A stretch of DNA of 64,000 nt from Nectonema munidae (taxonomy: Eukaryota > Nematomorpha > Nectonematoida > Nectonematidae), in the NCBI GenBank assembly GCA_030549495.1, contig JAUIRK010000896.1, positions 1,443,001 through 1,507,000 on the forward strand. The letters run 5' to 3'. Position 1 is the stretch's first letter, and every line of letters starts with the position of its first letter. Under the pieces are notes generated by a model, which saw nothing but the letters and a program-made list of their open reading frames with translations, had not been told where the DNA came from and made no database searches. Below are positions 50,936 to 61,861 of the stretch, one piece after another. Position numbers and translations under genes: made by a program.

Positions 50936-51065
50936 TAGAATCATACAGGTACCAATGATCTTTAACAGGACCTAGCTTAAAGGTACCAATTCCCTTAAGC
51001 AGGACCCAACGGGGTATCAATGATCTTTAAGAGGACATAGAATCACTAGGATTTAGAATCCAATG
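50936..51065 (-). repeat. Isolated units of the 36-bp satellite, inverted
   Basis: GGACCTAGAATCA, GGTACCAATGATCTTTAA and AGGACCTAG are reverse complements of units of the array at 61.9-64.0 kb. Three to four diverged units in opposite orientation, 11 kb away from the main array. Confidence 0.8.
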
Positions 51066-51069
51066 TCTC

Positions 51070-52285
51070 GAGGAAAGCTGGGGACAAACAAGCTTATCCT
51101 AGTGATATATAAGAATATCTAATAGTAAAAACCTTTTGTGATTATTATTTGTTTTCTAAATATCAAGTGACTAATAAAATTGCAATTTCTTGATTGAAAT
51201 TAAATTAATTTATATATAGATAATCATGCAATATTAAAAACGAAATAATCTTTATGGTAAAAATTCATGGCATCAAAGTTGACTCTTATTACTATTATCC
51301 CTTTAATCTCCATTTTAATCACTACTCTATGATTCTTTTAATCAAAGTTTTGTTATGTTTTTGATTATTATGTTTTTTAAAATATAAAATTCTATTCCTC
51401 TATTGTATTGTTGAAAAAACATACATCTGTACATTTTTTATATAGTTACAATTTTAACAAAATAATTAAAGAAAAATCATTTTAAATTAAATTTCGCTAG
51501 AATTTATGAAGATGAGTAAATATATTTAATTTTTACTGTAGAAGTACAATAGTTTGTGGTGATTTAATAATGAAAACACGAAAGAGACTGCTTACATTAA
51601 AATATGAGCAGTGTCTAAGCTGAACTTAAAGTTGAAAGCTACATTCATAAAAGTCAGACAACTAACATAGTTTACTATCTTGTTTTTTTCTGTTTTGATG
51701 GGTGATGATCTAAACTACTTTAATGATAAAAAAGAAACAAATAATTTTTTAAAGATAAATTTCTTATTATTTATATAATTCTTTTTAGAAATCTAATTAT
51801 CGTCAATTTCTCATTTTTAGGACATCATTAGAATTGATAAATATAATTTTTTCGTAGATATAAAATTCATTTTCCTAATCGTTATCATTGCCTATTTAGA
51901 TTACCAATTGTTAAACTACAATTTCAAAAAAAAAAGTGAGAACGATTCCAAACTTTAAATAAAACTTTTAATTTAATTATTTTCTGTTATTGATTTTAAT
52001 TTTTAAAAGAAATAAAACTTATTTAACAGTTTTATTTTTTTTAAACATTCTTATTTTTTGTTTATTTTTTATTTTTATTTATAAAAATTTTCCTTTCTCT
52101 CTGATATTAAAATTAATTTCAAGGCAACAGAAATGGTTCTCACAAGTTAATTTTTTGCCTTTGAACCCTCAGAACTCCAAATTTACACAAAATTTTTCAC
52201 TGCAAAGTATTTTAATAGAAAGAAAAGCTCGAGTTTTATAAGTATGTTAAGTTTTGTCTTAATAACTCTTGTAGTTTTTTAGTAA
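51070..52285. other. No recognised content
   Basis: AT-rich; the forward frame at 51990-52241 is Phe/Leu-rich low-complexity and not convincing. Confidence 0.5.
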
Positions 52286-52289
52286 TTGA

Positions 52290-52333
52290 CGTTTCTTTTT
52301 GCAGCTTTTTGTGCAGCTTATTTTAGACTAACC
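52290..52333 (-). repeat. Right terminal inverted repeat of the 9.4-kb segment
   Basis: It reads GTTTCTTTTTGCAGC and ends TTATTTTAGACTAACC, the reverse complement of 42921-42965 with one substitution and one gap. A SINE-like fragment follows immediately. Confidence 0.8.
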
Positions 52334-52334
52334 C

Positions 52335-52392
52335 TTTTTCATTGAGAAGGCACACTTGCGCCGCTTTTATCGAACTATGAGAAGGTAGTCTT
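52335..52392 (-). repeat. SINE-like dispersed repeat, fragment (copy 3)
   Basis: The minus strand reads CTCATAGTTCGATAAAAGCG then GCGCAAGTGTGCCTTCTCAATG, matching the 3' half of the copies at 20.3 and 35.2 kb. Confidence 0.5.
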
Positions 52393-52987
52393 AGAATAGG
52401 AAAAATTGAGCCTCAATAATTTTATGTCGAAGCGGAGTTAGAAAAAGATGGGGGTGGCATAAAAGCGGGCTTACACTGTTATGACAGATTAACAGCGCTA
52501 ATACCGGTCATAAGGGGGCTATTTAAACTATCTTAATCAGGGGCGAGGGGGGGGGGGGGGGGAGGGCGAAAATGTCCTTCGCCCCCCCCCCCCCCCCCCC
52601 CCCCCTCCCCAATAATTTTCTATAAGTAAGAGTTGCTGCTTGTTTATAAAGCATTAATGAGTGCATAGAAGAAATGCAGACTTTCGAATCAATCAAACAT
52701 CATGCCAAGCTTGCTCTTAAATTCCTATCGAACATATTTTACAGACGATGTGTGAAAGCTATATAATAATAATCCATTGCTTCAATATGCACACAGGTCA
52801 CAGAGCAAACACATGTTGATGATCCACTAGATTTTCTCATCTTCTGTCACAATGATTCTATTTCTCTTTCTGTCTCCTCTGTTTTTCTCTTCCGCTTTCT
52901 CTGCTAAAACTCAATCATTCACTCAAGCTCTCATTCAAGCCCTCTTCTCTTGTTAAGCTCTCCTATCTCATTCAGCTATCTTCTCTC

Positions 52988-53183
52988 CAGTGACGTAGCT
53001 AGGCTGGGGCATGAGGGGCCGTGCCCACTCTCCTATGTACCGCATGGTGCCGCCATGCATCTTATGCGATATCAGTTTATGAAAATTTCTCCAATGAAAG
53101 GATCAAGAAAGTATATAAAATGTTGCTCACGTTTTTTGTTTTTAATGTGCCCCTTCTATCAACTTTTTTTGGCTACACCACTG
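52988..53183. mobile_element. hAT-type MITE (196 bp)
   Basis: The ends are CAGTGACGTAGCTAGG and, inverted, CAGTGGTGTAGCC. The flanks CTTCTCTC (52980-52987) and CTTCTGTC (53184-53191) are an 8-bp duplication with one mismatch. No coding capacity; a forward ORF crossing it is accidental. Confidence 0.8.
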
Positions 53184-53698
53184 CTTCTGTCTAATTTGCA
53201 TTTAGAGTTAAATTAAAATAGTTTTCAATCGTTACAATTTTATATCAATGAATATTGTTAGACTCGTGCTAAGAATTTTTTTTAAACAAAAGTCATTTAA
53301 TCTTTATCACTACGTTTGTTACATTTGAAAACTTTTATTTTTTTCGAGTCAAGAAATTTTTTTAATAGCTATTTTGGAATGAATATTTTGACTAGCTATT
53401 CGGGTTAAAAGCAAGAATACTCTATTTTCTTAATATTTGAGAAGAGATATCTTATAATGTTCGATTGTTAAATTTTATAAGTAACGCTGTACATAATCAA
53501 ATCACTTTTTTAAAGAAAATTTGTTAATTATTATAGTAAAAATATAATATCGAAACAAAATGTTTAAGTTGTTAAAAATGTACTTAATCTATTTGTGACA
53601 GCTGTCAGAATGTTATTTGTAGACAGAAATATTCAAAAAAAAACCGCAATGATTTTTTTTTCTCGTATACTTTGATTTATGTTAGTTTGGTCCTCGAA

Positions 53699-53915
53699 CA
53701 TTTCGCCCTATTATTTTCATAAGACAGTTCGTCCCATGGATAAATTAGCCCCATTATTTTCATAAGACAGTTCGTCCCATGGACAATTCGCCCCATTATT
53801 TTCATAAGACAGTTCGTCCCATGGACAATGCGCCCCATTATTTTCATAAGTCATTTTGTTTCATGGACAATTCGCCCTTTTATTTTGATAAGACATTTTG
53901 TCTAATGGACAATTC
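53699..53915 (+). repeat. 42-bp tandem repeat, about five units
   Basis: The unit is CCCATTATTTTCATAAGACA then GTTCGTCCCATGGACAATTCG(C). The last two units are diverged. It sits within the 52.5-55.5 kb element. Confidence 0.9.
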
Positions 53916-54621
53916 TAAAAAATTAAGAGATAAAATGATTAATTTGAAATAATTTAATGGAGATAAAATAAACAAGAATATAAAATTTTCTAATAATTTT
54001 ACACATATAATAAGCAAAGATGGATGAAACTAATAGCCTATGAGACCTGTCGACCGTTATTTAAATAATTTTTTAATTATAAGGGCTAGCTACTTAAACG
54101 TTGGCTTTTGCTGCTTATAAAAACGTGAAAATATCAAATAAACTTTAATTCTTTATGTCTCCTATTATTTTGAAATTATTCTGAGAACAGACGTTTCCAT
54201 TTTAAAATAGTGAAAATTGCTTTATTAGTTTATTTTGTTTCCTTTCTCTCTTATGTTAATTATGTAGCAAATTTTTCAATTTTGAGTAAAAGGTAAGGTG
54301 CAGCGTATGTATTTTCATTGACCAGGCACTGATGTACCCCTTATGTCAAACTATGAACAAATTCGTATCGATGAGGAATCGAGGCTTCCGTGCTATGTCA
54401 ATCATCTCAACCAACCTGTCATGCCACCCATAGAGTATGTTGTAGGGGATACGTCAAATTAGTTTTCAAAAAACTTAAGTTATGCACTAAAATTTTTTAG
54501 TTTTTGTTGAAGCTCAAGTCAATTCCTGTAATGTGCCTGGTACACTACTTCATTTTTCAAATGAAAAGCCTATTCCACCCCCTAACATTTTTGGATTTTT
54601 TTAAACTAGTGTATATTCGAT

Positions 54622-55222
54622 GGTTGTAGAAAAATGCCCCCGGAAAAAATGGCTCCAGAAAAAATGCCCCCGAAATAAATGCCCCCAATTAAAAAGTAGG
54701 AAAAAATGTCCCCTAATTTTTGATTTTCAGGATTTTTTTAATTATATAAATATTTTTATTTGGTACCGTTTTGAAAGGCTAAATTTCTCAATCTATAGGG
54801 TTTTTCTTTATGAAGTTCTTGAAAACAATAGCAAAGGTGCAGATTTGTGGGAATGTGTTCTTAAAATCAGTTAAAATACAAATTATATTTTGAAAGTGTT
54901 CTGATACACACAAAGTCCAAAAATATTTGCTGTTTTATAAAAAAAATTTTGTATTTAAAAAATTGTCGTATGCTGAGTTTTTATGTTTACTTTAATTAAA
55001 TTTTAAATGTTTTAGATGAAAAGTTAACTTTTTTTTTACAAAAAATCTTTATTTGACATAACTTTTTTAAAAATTTTAATTAATAATTTTTTGAAATTTT
55101 TTGTGTTGGGGCATTTTTTCCTAATTTTAAATTGTGGCATTTTTACCGGGGCCATTTTGTCCTACTTTTTAATTGGGGGCATTTTTTCCTACTTTTTAAT
55201 TGGAGGCATTTTTTCTGCGCAC
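54622..55222. mobile_element. Inverted-repeat element with 10-bp target duplication
   Basis: A 601-bp element flanked on both sides by TATATTCGAT (54612-54621 and 55223-55232). The ends are GGTTGTAGAAAAATGCC and, inverted, GTGCGCAGAAAAAATGCC. Subterminal blocks of (A)AAATGCCCCC and TAAAAAGTAGGAAAAAATG repeat in inverted order. A 9-11 bp duplication is typical of Mutator-like elements; that assignment is inferred from TSD length only. No transposase. Confidence 0.75.
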
Positions 55223-55781
55223 TATATTCGATATGCAAATTTAATTAAAATATTTTCGCTGGAAGTATAGTATTTAAATTCACCAATTTTGTAAAAAAAA
55301 TATAAAGTAGTCTTATAAATTTAGGACTTTAGGTATGCGCTGAATACACTCTATTTTAAAGGATTGCTTGAATATTTGGTCCCCCGTGGTATTTCCAGAC
55401 CACTAATTTTGAAAATTGCAAGAAAAAAATTTCGCCCCCCAATAATTTTGAGGATGTGCGCCCCTGATTTTAATCTCTAAGTGGAAAGATTTGTTTGCAA
55501 GTGAGACATTATTTTATAAAAATTATTTTTAATTTGAAAAGTATTTCATAAACAGAAGTAAAACATCTATTTCCTATATACACCTATATTACCTAGATAA
55601 CTTAATAAACATCTATTTCCAATATACTCTTTTGGTAGATGTTATAGGTATTTATGGATTGTATAAATAAATATGTGCGTTATCTATATATCATTGATAA
55701 TAATCCAAATGCCTACAAACCGTTTTTGATTGCAAATGATGAGAAAGGAATAAAAACGATCTTAATATGCCTTATATAGAG

Positions 55782-56150
55782 CAGAGGTGGGCAACTCGCG
55801 CTCCGTGGGCCACATATGGCCAGTTAACTTTTTTGATGTTGCACTTTCCTTAACTTAAAATTTATAAAAAAAATTATTTAAAAGTATTTTTACCAACCTT
55901 TTCAAAACATCCGCTCAAAGACATGAACATTTTTTTCACGTTATAAAATAAACGCGAATCCTTGTATCCCTAAATTAATGAAAAAGTCTAATCACGCAAA
56001 ATAACTGCGAATAATTTTTAAAAATTGTGTTTTTGCATAAAAACATTGAATGAGACATAGATACTTATAGGACATAGGTTTTATTGCGGCTCGCTAAACC
56101 CTTGATAGACTTCAATTCTGCCGCTAACTCAAAATTCTTCCCCTTCCATC
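55782..56150. mobile_element. Charlie-like hAT non-autonomous element, partial
   Basis: It begins CAGAGGTGGGCAACTCGCGC, then GTGGGCCACATATGGCC, the typical end of Charlie-type hAT MITEs. TATTGCGGCTCGCTAAACCC (about 56080) resembles the region near the opposite end, but the final inverted end and target duplication were not found. Confidence 0.5.
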
Positions 56151-56154
56151 ATAA

Positions 56155-56956
56155 AGAGAATTATGTGAAGGGATAAAATATGTTATAATGGATTATAAAT
56201 CACAAAAGAAAATTATTTCTGTCACGTTGTACTTTATTTGTTTTTCCTTATTCTCTATAAATCTTTTTCTAGAACTTCTTTATATTCTATAAACTTTGAA
56301 TATTCTTTCTAACAGATTCGGTCACTTTTAATTAATGTTTGGACATAACTAAGATATCTATTGTAAAAATAAGTATCAACAATGAATTAAGCGTATCTGT
56401 AGATAATAGTTTATTACATGTACCTAAGGAAGAGGTGCATAATATTCATTCATTTCTCTAATCCTCCAAAGTCTCGAGCAATTACCTATTTCCTTTCAAT
56501 ACTTCCAATTTTTGATAGACAAAAATGCATATGTTCCAATAATTTTTAAAAAAAATGTAAGGGATTTCTTCCCAGCGAATTTTTTCCTAAAGGGTTTTTA
56601 CATATGGGGGTTTTTTCCCCACCCCTTATTTCCCATATAAAATATTCGAAATAAATCTGAGTTAGGATAAAAACTTTTATACTATCAGATATATGCGTTT
56701 AAAATGAAAAGTGATCATACTTTCAATGTTTTTAAATGTCTAGTCCTTCATTTGAATTATTGCTCATCAATTTTGTAAATTTCAAACAATGAAAAATTGA
56801 ATGGACTCGTTATAACATACTTTAAAGTATCTTATTTTAAAATTTATGCTTTAGACTTAACAAGATATAGAGACCTAGTGCAGTATTCTTGCTTACTTTT
56901 TTGAAAGATTTTTGCGCTAGAGTTCATTAGCTGAAGTTAATCTCTACTGGAATAAA
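56155..56956. promoter_or_regulatory. Upstream region of CNOT10
   Basis: About 0.8 kb of AT-rich sequence before the CNOT10 ATG. A promoter must lie here or slightly upstream, but I see no convincing TATA box or initiator above the AT background. The G/T-rich patch near 56600-56640 is unassigned. Confidence 0.3.
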
Positions 56957-59455
56957 ATGAAAGGAACTGCAAGTAGCACTCATAGCGAAAAGGAAAGAGA
57001 ATTAGTTACTCTTTGTCACCAATTGTTTAAGCGAAATGAATTCGAAGATTGCTTAGAAAGTTTGAAACAATTACTCGAATTGAAGCCGAAAGATGCTAAA
57101 ATAATGCACAACATCGCTGTTTGTCAGTTTTACTTATCTAAGGCTGAGAACCTTGGTAGCTTGAAAGCCACTATCAAGAGTATCATAACGGATGAAATTG
57201 GGGGTGTGAGTGATGAATTTCAACTAAGCCAGGATCTGCAAAAAGCTAGAGCTAATAAATTTTTTCTGTACAACACAGCAGTCATTTTCTACTTCACAAA
57301 ACAGTACCAATCTGCTCTGCGCTTGCTTGATTCTCTACACAGCCGAGTCCTTAAGAATGCAACGCATCTATCATCTGCTTCCGTTCCACACTTCGAGCGC
57401 GTTGATTATCTAAGCTTGGCTCTTTTAGCTGAAATCAGTATTAACGTTTGGCTGCCTGAAAAAGCTCTGCAAGTTTTGGACATCCTGGAAGCTGCTCTGC
57501 ATAGCGACGTCAAATATCGAGAAAGCGCTAAAAGAGAAATCAGTGAAAAGGAGTGTGAGTCAGCGTGTGGTAAGTTCTCATCCTCGCTTCTGCTTTTTTG
57601 TCATGAGTGTCGTGTGAAGGGAAATCTTATGCTGAGGCGCTATCAACATGTTGATGTTGAGTTGCAAAAGCTCCTAACCTATCACCACTCCTCTTCCGTC
57701 GGCAATAAAGTGTTGCCTCACAATTTGCCAATCAAATTTGTTTACCTCAAATCCCAATTTCTTTACGCCAAAGGCTTATATAGAAAGGCATTGGAAGCAG
57801 TTCAAATTAAAACCTCTCAAGAAACTTCCTCATCTCCTTCTTCCGTCATTGATGGGGATGAGGAAAAAAAGAAGGTTCGCTACATTTCCGGTCCCTACTT
57901 CAACAACCTCGGCTGTCTCCACCTTCACCTGAGCAAGCCACACCTCGGCATGTTCTACACGCGAAAAGCTTTGCAAGAAAACGAACATTTCGTGAGCGAA
58001 GGAGGATTGAAGCAGCCAGGACGCACGCCTTTCACCCTTGTGCGTGATCACCGATATCAAATGTTGTTCAATCTCGGTGTTCAGTTGCTTCACGCGGGAA
58101 AGCCGTTGCCCGCTTTTGACTGTTTCGTCGAAAGCGCTGAAATATACCCTACAAATCCCTTGATATTTTTCAGAATCGCCGAATGCTGCGTTTCCGCCTG
58201 CAAGCCGAGCAACAAAGAGCTATTCAGTTTAAAGCATAGACTTGCTTCAGCCACGCAATACGTTGTAGGCACAGGAATTCATCGCAAGAGCGTCCTTATT
58301 CCCAGAGCTTTTGACAACTCATATCGAAGTGACGCGAAGTCGCTTCTCGAAAATAAACCATCTTCCACATCATCAACAAACTCGTCATCATCCACTTCTG
58401 CTCCACTTCCAACATTACAATTTGCAAGTACTTGTCTAAGTGTAGCTCTTCTAAAACTTCCTAAATGCTTTCGAGAGTTTCAAGCGGCGAAGATATCTTC
58501 TGGCGAATCTCCTATTTCATCAAATCAAGATGCTTCTGTCAATGTCTTTCAACCGTTTTACTCATTCTCCCCCTTTAATCCTATGACTCCAACCGAGGTC
58601 TTTGATTTGTTCATCGCCATTCACTTACTCTTTGCCTATGTCCATCTTTCATTGGATGAATACGTTGTAGCGAATGAGCATGTTCAACAAATACTTGGTT
58701 TTGAAAGTGGAAGGCCACTCACACTCTCTGTCTCTTCCACTTCCTTTCGAGAAATGCCCAAAGCAAAGGAGGATGTGGTTGAGGTGAAGTATAGCGTTCC
58801 AAAGTGTCTCCTGTTTGTCGCCAATTTATACGCTTACGAATGCCTTTCCCTCCTTGGAGACTTTTCTTGTATTATGAGTCAATTTGATTCCAAAAAACTC
58901 GCCAATCTTTGTCTTGAAGAAGACGATAAAGAGGAGTATGCAAATTTCGTAAATGATAGTGAAAACAAAGTTTCTATTGATTCGCCTACTAATGATTTTG
59001 CAAGTGATGCAACATTTTACACTGATGAAACTTTGATTGAGAATGATCGAGACAATTCAAGCCATTTTAGTTACAAGTCAAATAAGGACACTCCGTCTAG
59101 TCAATCCTCCATAAAGGATAAATCTTCTTACTTTAACAAAAATCGTTCTTGCAACAGAAGCATTGCTGATGATATCGTCAAGAGTCAACGAAGTAAACAA
59201 GCTCCTTTACTCACGAAAACGTGGTTTCCTTCTTGTACCTCAAAAAGTCTGGTTGCTGCCTACAACCTTTGTGTAGCACTGGCTTTGAATAAAGACTATG
59301 AATTGGCTTCCAAACATCTGAGATCGCAGTTTACGGCAAACACCAAAGTCCCTTCATGCGTTCTCATGTTAGCGCTTTACCTAGAACTAAAGCAAGGAAG
59401 AATGGATGTTGCTAGAATGATAATTAAGCAAAACTTTCCCCAAATTCAATTGTGA
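56957..59455 (+). CDS. CNOT10: CCR4-NOT complex subunit 10 (CNOT10), single exon
   Basis: CNOT10 is a helical-repeat scaffold subunit of the cytoplasmic CCR4-NOT deadenylase; with CNOT11 it forms a module on the N-terminus of CNOT1. The 832-residue product has the family's features: TPR-like helices from residue 1, LYRKALEAVQ near 275, NNLGCLHLHLSKPHLGMFY and KALQENEHF near 315-345, RYQMLFNLGVQLLHAGKPL and IFFRIAECC near 365-410, GIHRKSVL near 438, and LMLALYLELKQG near the end. Ser-rich low-complexity stretches at about 470-486 and an acidic/Ser-rich one at about 655-745 make it longer than human CNOT10 (about 744). The ATG has A at -3 (AATAAAATG) and is the first in-frame one fitting the family. 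No intron interrupts it, unlike the neighbouring gene. Confidence 0.95.
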   Translation: MKGTASSTHSEKERELVTLCHQLFKRNEFEDCLESLKQLLELKPKDAKIMHNIAVCQFYLSKAENLGSLKATIKSIITDEIGGVSDEFQLSQDLQKARANKFFLYNTAVIFYFTKQYQSALRLLDSLHSRVLKNATHLSSASVPHFERVDYLSLALLAEISINVWLPEKALQVLDILEAALHSDVKYRESAKREISEKECESACGKFSSSLLLFCHECRVKGNLMLRRYQHVDVELQKLLTYHHSSSVGNKVLPHNLPIKFVYLKSQFLYAKGLYRKALEAVQIKTSQETSSSPSSVIDGDEEKKKVRYISGPYFNNLGCLHLHLSKPHLGMFYTRKALQENEHFVSEGGLKQPGRTPFTLVRDHRYQMLFNLGVQLLHAGKPLPAFDCFVESAEIYPTNPLIFFRIAECCVSACKPSNKELFSLKHRLASATQYVVGTGIHRKSVLIPRAFDNSYRSDAKSLLENKPSSTSSTNSSSSTSAPLPTLQFASTCLSVALLKLPKCFREFQAAKISSGESPISSNQDASVNVFQPFYSFSPFNPMTPTEVFDLFIAIHLLFAYVHLSLDEYVVANEHVQQILGFESGRPLTLSVSSTSFREMPKAKEDVVEVKYSVPKCLLFVANLYAYECLSLLGDFSCIMSQFDSKKLANLCLEEDDKEEYANFVNDSENKVSIDSPTNDFASDATFYTDETLIENDRDNSSHFSYKSNKDTPSSQSSIKDKSSYFNKNRSCNRSIADDIVKSQRSKQAPLLTKTWFPSCTSKSLVAAYNLCVALALNKDYELASKHLRSQFTANTKVPSCVLMLALYLELKQGRMDVARMIIKQNFPQIQL

Positions 59456-59510
59456 TATAAGATAAACATATGCCATCAAATTTAGTTTCACTCTTCTTTT
59501 TCTAATTCCT

Positions 59511-59516
59511 AATAAA
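59511..59516 (+). terminator. Poly(A) signal of CNOT10
   Basis: AATAAA sits 56 bases after the CNOT10 stop and is followed by a T/G-rich stretch (ATTATTTGTATG), the usual arrangement for a cleavage and polyadenylation site. Confidence 0.6.
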
Positions 59517-59649
59517 TATATTATTTGTATGTTTGATCGCAATTCAAGATTAACATTATATTCTCTTTTCCAGTCAGTCTGTATTTTTAACTGCTGTAAA
59601 GTAGGAAATGTTCGCGAGAAAGTTAATTTCGTGAAAATTAACGCCCCCT

Positions 59650-61560
59650 TCACTAAAAAATTAATTGTAGAAAATTGGCTGAATCATATCCCTTCAAATT
59701 TTGTGACTTTTCCTAAAATCGCTAGCTACATCTTTTGAAACCATTTTCATGGTAGTTGAATGACCCCTTCATGTCCAAAACTGTCAATCAAAATAAAAAA
59801 TTAAAATTTTTCAGCTAAATTTTGACATTATCTGTACTTAACCTTATAACTTAGGATCTATATTATATAATACCCTGAAAATTTATAATTATATACAGTT
59901 TGGAACGCATAACACTTTATATATTTAATTTTTACAATAATCATGGCTACTTTTTAGAAAATGTCAATCAAAATTTTGATTAATCAAAAATATACCTAAT
60001 AAAATATACCTTCAAATTTTACATAAAATATATGTTTTTTTACTTAATCGGTCATGCTGTTTTCATTTCTAGACTCATTTTTTACATTTAGGATTTGAAA
60101 ATACCTAAAAGTATTAATCAAATTTGCGGTTTACTTCTGAAAATTGTCTCGAAAAACATTCCTTCACATTTTATATAAAATATATGTGTTATACTAAATC
60201 GGCCATGCTGGTTTCATTTCTGGACTAATTTTTTACGTTTAGGATCTGGAAATACCTATAAGTGATAAAATTTGCGGTTTACTTCTAAAAATTATCTCCA
60301 AAAACATTCATTCAAATTTTACAATGAAATATATGTGTTATACTAAATCGGCCATGCTGGTTTCATTTCTGGACTCATTTTTTACGTTTAGGGTTTGAAA
60401 ATACCTATAAGTCTTAATCAAATTTGCGGTTTACTTCTAAAAATTGTCTCCAAACACATTCATTCAAATTTTACAATGAAATATATGTTTTATACCAAAT
60501 CAACCATGCTGTTTTCCTTTCTGAACTCATTTTTCAAATTTAGAGGTTTTAAAATATCAGTCAAAATTTGCGGTTTACTTCTAAAAGCTATCTCCAAAAA
60601 TATTCTCTCAATTTTACATGAAATATTTGTTTTTATACCAAATCGATCATGCTGTTTTCATTTTTGAGCTCATTTTTTACATTTAGGATTTGAAAATACC
60701 TATAAGTATTAATCAAATTTGCGGTTTACTTCTGAAAATTGTCTCCAAAAATATTCTCTTGAAATATATGTTTTTATACCAAATCAATCATGCTGTTTTC
60801 ATTTCTAAACTCATTTTTTACATTTAGGATGTGAAAATAGCTATACGTGTTAATAAAATTTGCGGTTTACTTCTAAAAATTGTCTCCAAAAACATTCATT
60901 CAAATTTTACAATTAAATATATGTTTTTATACCAAATCAACCATGCTAGTTTCATTTATGTACTCAATTTTTGCAGTTTGAATTTGAAAATACATATAAG
61001 TATCAATTAAATTTGCGTTTAGTTCTAAAATTTGTTTTTATAGCAAATAGATCATGATGATTTCATTTCTGGACACAGTTTTCGCATTTAGAGGTTTTAC
61101 TGCAAGTGTCAATCAAATTTGCGGTTTATGTCTGAAAACTATATCCCAAAATATTCTCTCTAATTTTACATGGAATATATGTTTTTAAACCAATTCCACC
61201 ATCATAATTAGAGGTTTTAAATGTCTGAAAGTGTCAATCAAATTTTTGATTTACGTCTTTGTCTACAGAAATACTTTTGAAATTTAAATAAAATATCTGT
61301 TTTTATGCCAAATGGAAGATGCTGGTTTCATTTTTGGACTCAGGTTTGGCATTTATGGTTTTAAAATATCTAGAAGCTTGAATCAGATTTGGGATTTACT
61401 TCTAGATACTGTCTTCAAAAATATTTTCAAAAAAATAAAATATCTGTTTTATACCAAATCGACTATGCTTATTTTATTTCTTTACTGAATTTTGGATAAT
61501 AGGGTTAAAAAATATCTCGAAGCCGCAATTGAATTAGTAATGTATGCCTGAAAATCAGTT
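59650..61560 (+). repeat. Tandem array of about 150-bp units
   Basis: Units carry TTTGCGGTTTACTTCT, AAATTGTCTCCAAAAA, then TTTTATACCAAATC, CATGCTG(G)TTTCATTTCTGG and ACTCATTTTTTACGTTTAGG. TGCGGTTTACTTC recurs at about 60126, 60274, 60425, 60572, 60721 and 60862, so the period is 141-151 bases. Older, more diverged units flank this on both sides, giving about 11-12 units. The first part aligns with 25640-26460. Confidence 0.9.
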
Positions 61561-61861
61561 CTGTAAAAAATTTTCAAAAAATGGCTGCATATTAGGTATA
61601 TAGTAAAAATATACTTTTTTTTTTGTATATTTTGGCTTATAATACTTTCTACACTCATCTTGAGTATGAAATATTTATTAAAAAAAATAAAACGTATTAA
61701 AAAATCTTTTGAAAATTTGTATGAGAGAAGGAACCAAGTTGAAAACTAATTGAAAAGAGAACATGTGATCAAAACAAATAATTAAAAAAAATATGTATCT
61801 TGACTAAATGGAAGATCTACAATGTTCTAATGAACTAGGAAGTGGTTTAATTATATAATAC

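Larger units (their letters stand above)
42921..52333. mobile_element. 9.4-kb segment bounded by about 44-bp inverted repeats
   Basis: The left end starts GGTTAGTCTAAAATAAGCTG, continuing CACAAGTAAGCTGCAAAAAGAAAC. The right end is its inverse with one substitution and a one-base gap. A third, partial copy (GGTCTAAAGTAAGCTGCAAAA) lies at about 43126. Between the ends are a coding minisatellite, two OTU-protease-like genes in opposite orientation, a transposon-type gene, tandem repeats, a MITE and a hAT remnant. No clear target-site duplication next to the ends was seen. This may be one large composite transposon, or two copies of an element with this TIR around other insertions. Confidence 0.55.
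52538..55466. mobile_element. hAT-like element with poly-G/poly-C end and nested insertions
   Basis: The left end is CAGGGGCGAGGGGG and the right end, inverted, is CAGGGGCGCACATCC. Flanks are ATCTTAAT (52530-52537) and ATTTTAAT (55467-55474), an 8-bp duplication with one mismatch. TTCGCCCCCCAATAATTTT-type sequence occurs both at the right end (about 55430) and within the left end (about 52578-52618), so part of an end is duplicated. No transposase was recognised. It contains the MITE at 52988, a 42-bp tandem repeat, and the 601-bp element at 54622. Confidence 0.65.

Noticed and set aside
51990..52241. Hydrophobic forward ORF
   Set aside because: Phe/Leu/Ile-rich because of the T-rich sequence; no homology or gene context.
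57738..58272. ORFs in other frames of the 57.7-58.3 kb region
   Set aside because: Shadows of CNOT10.
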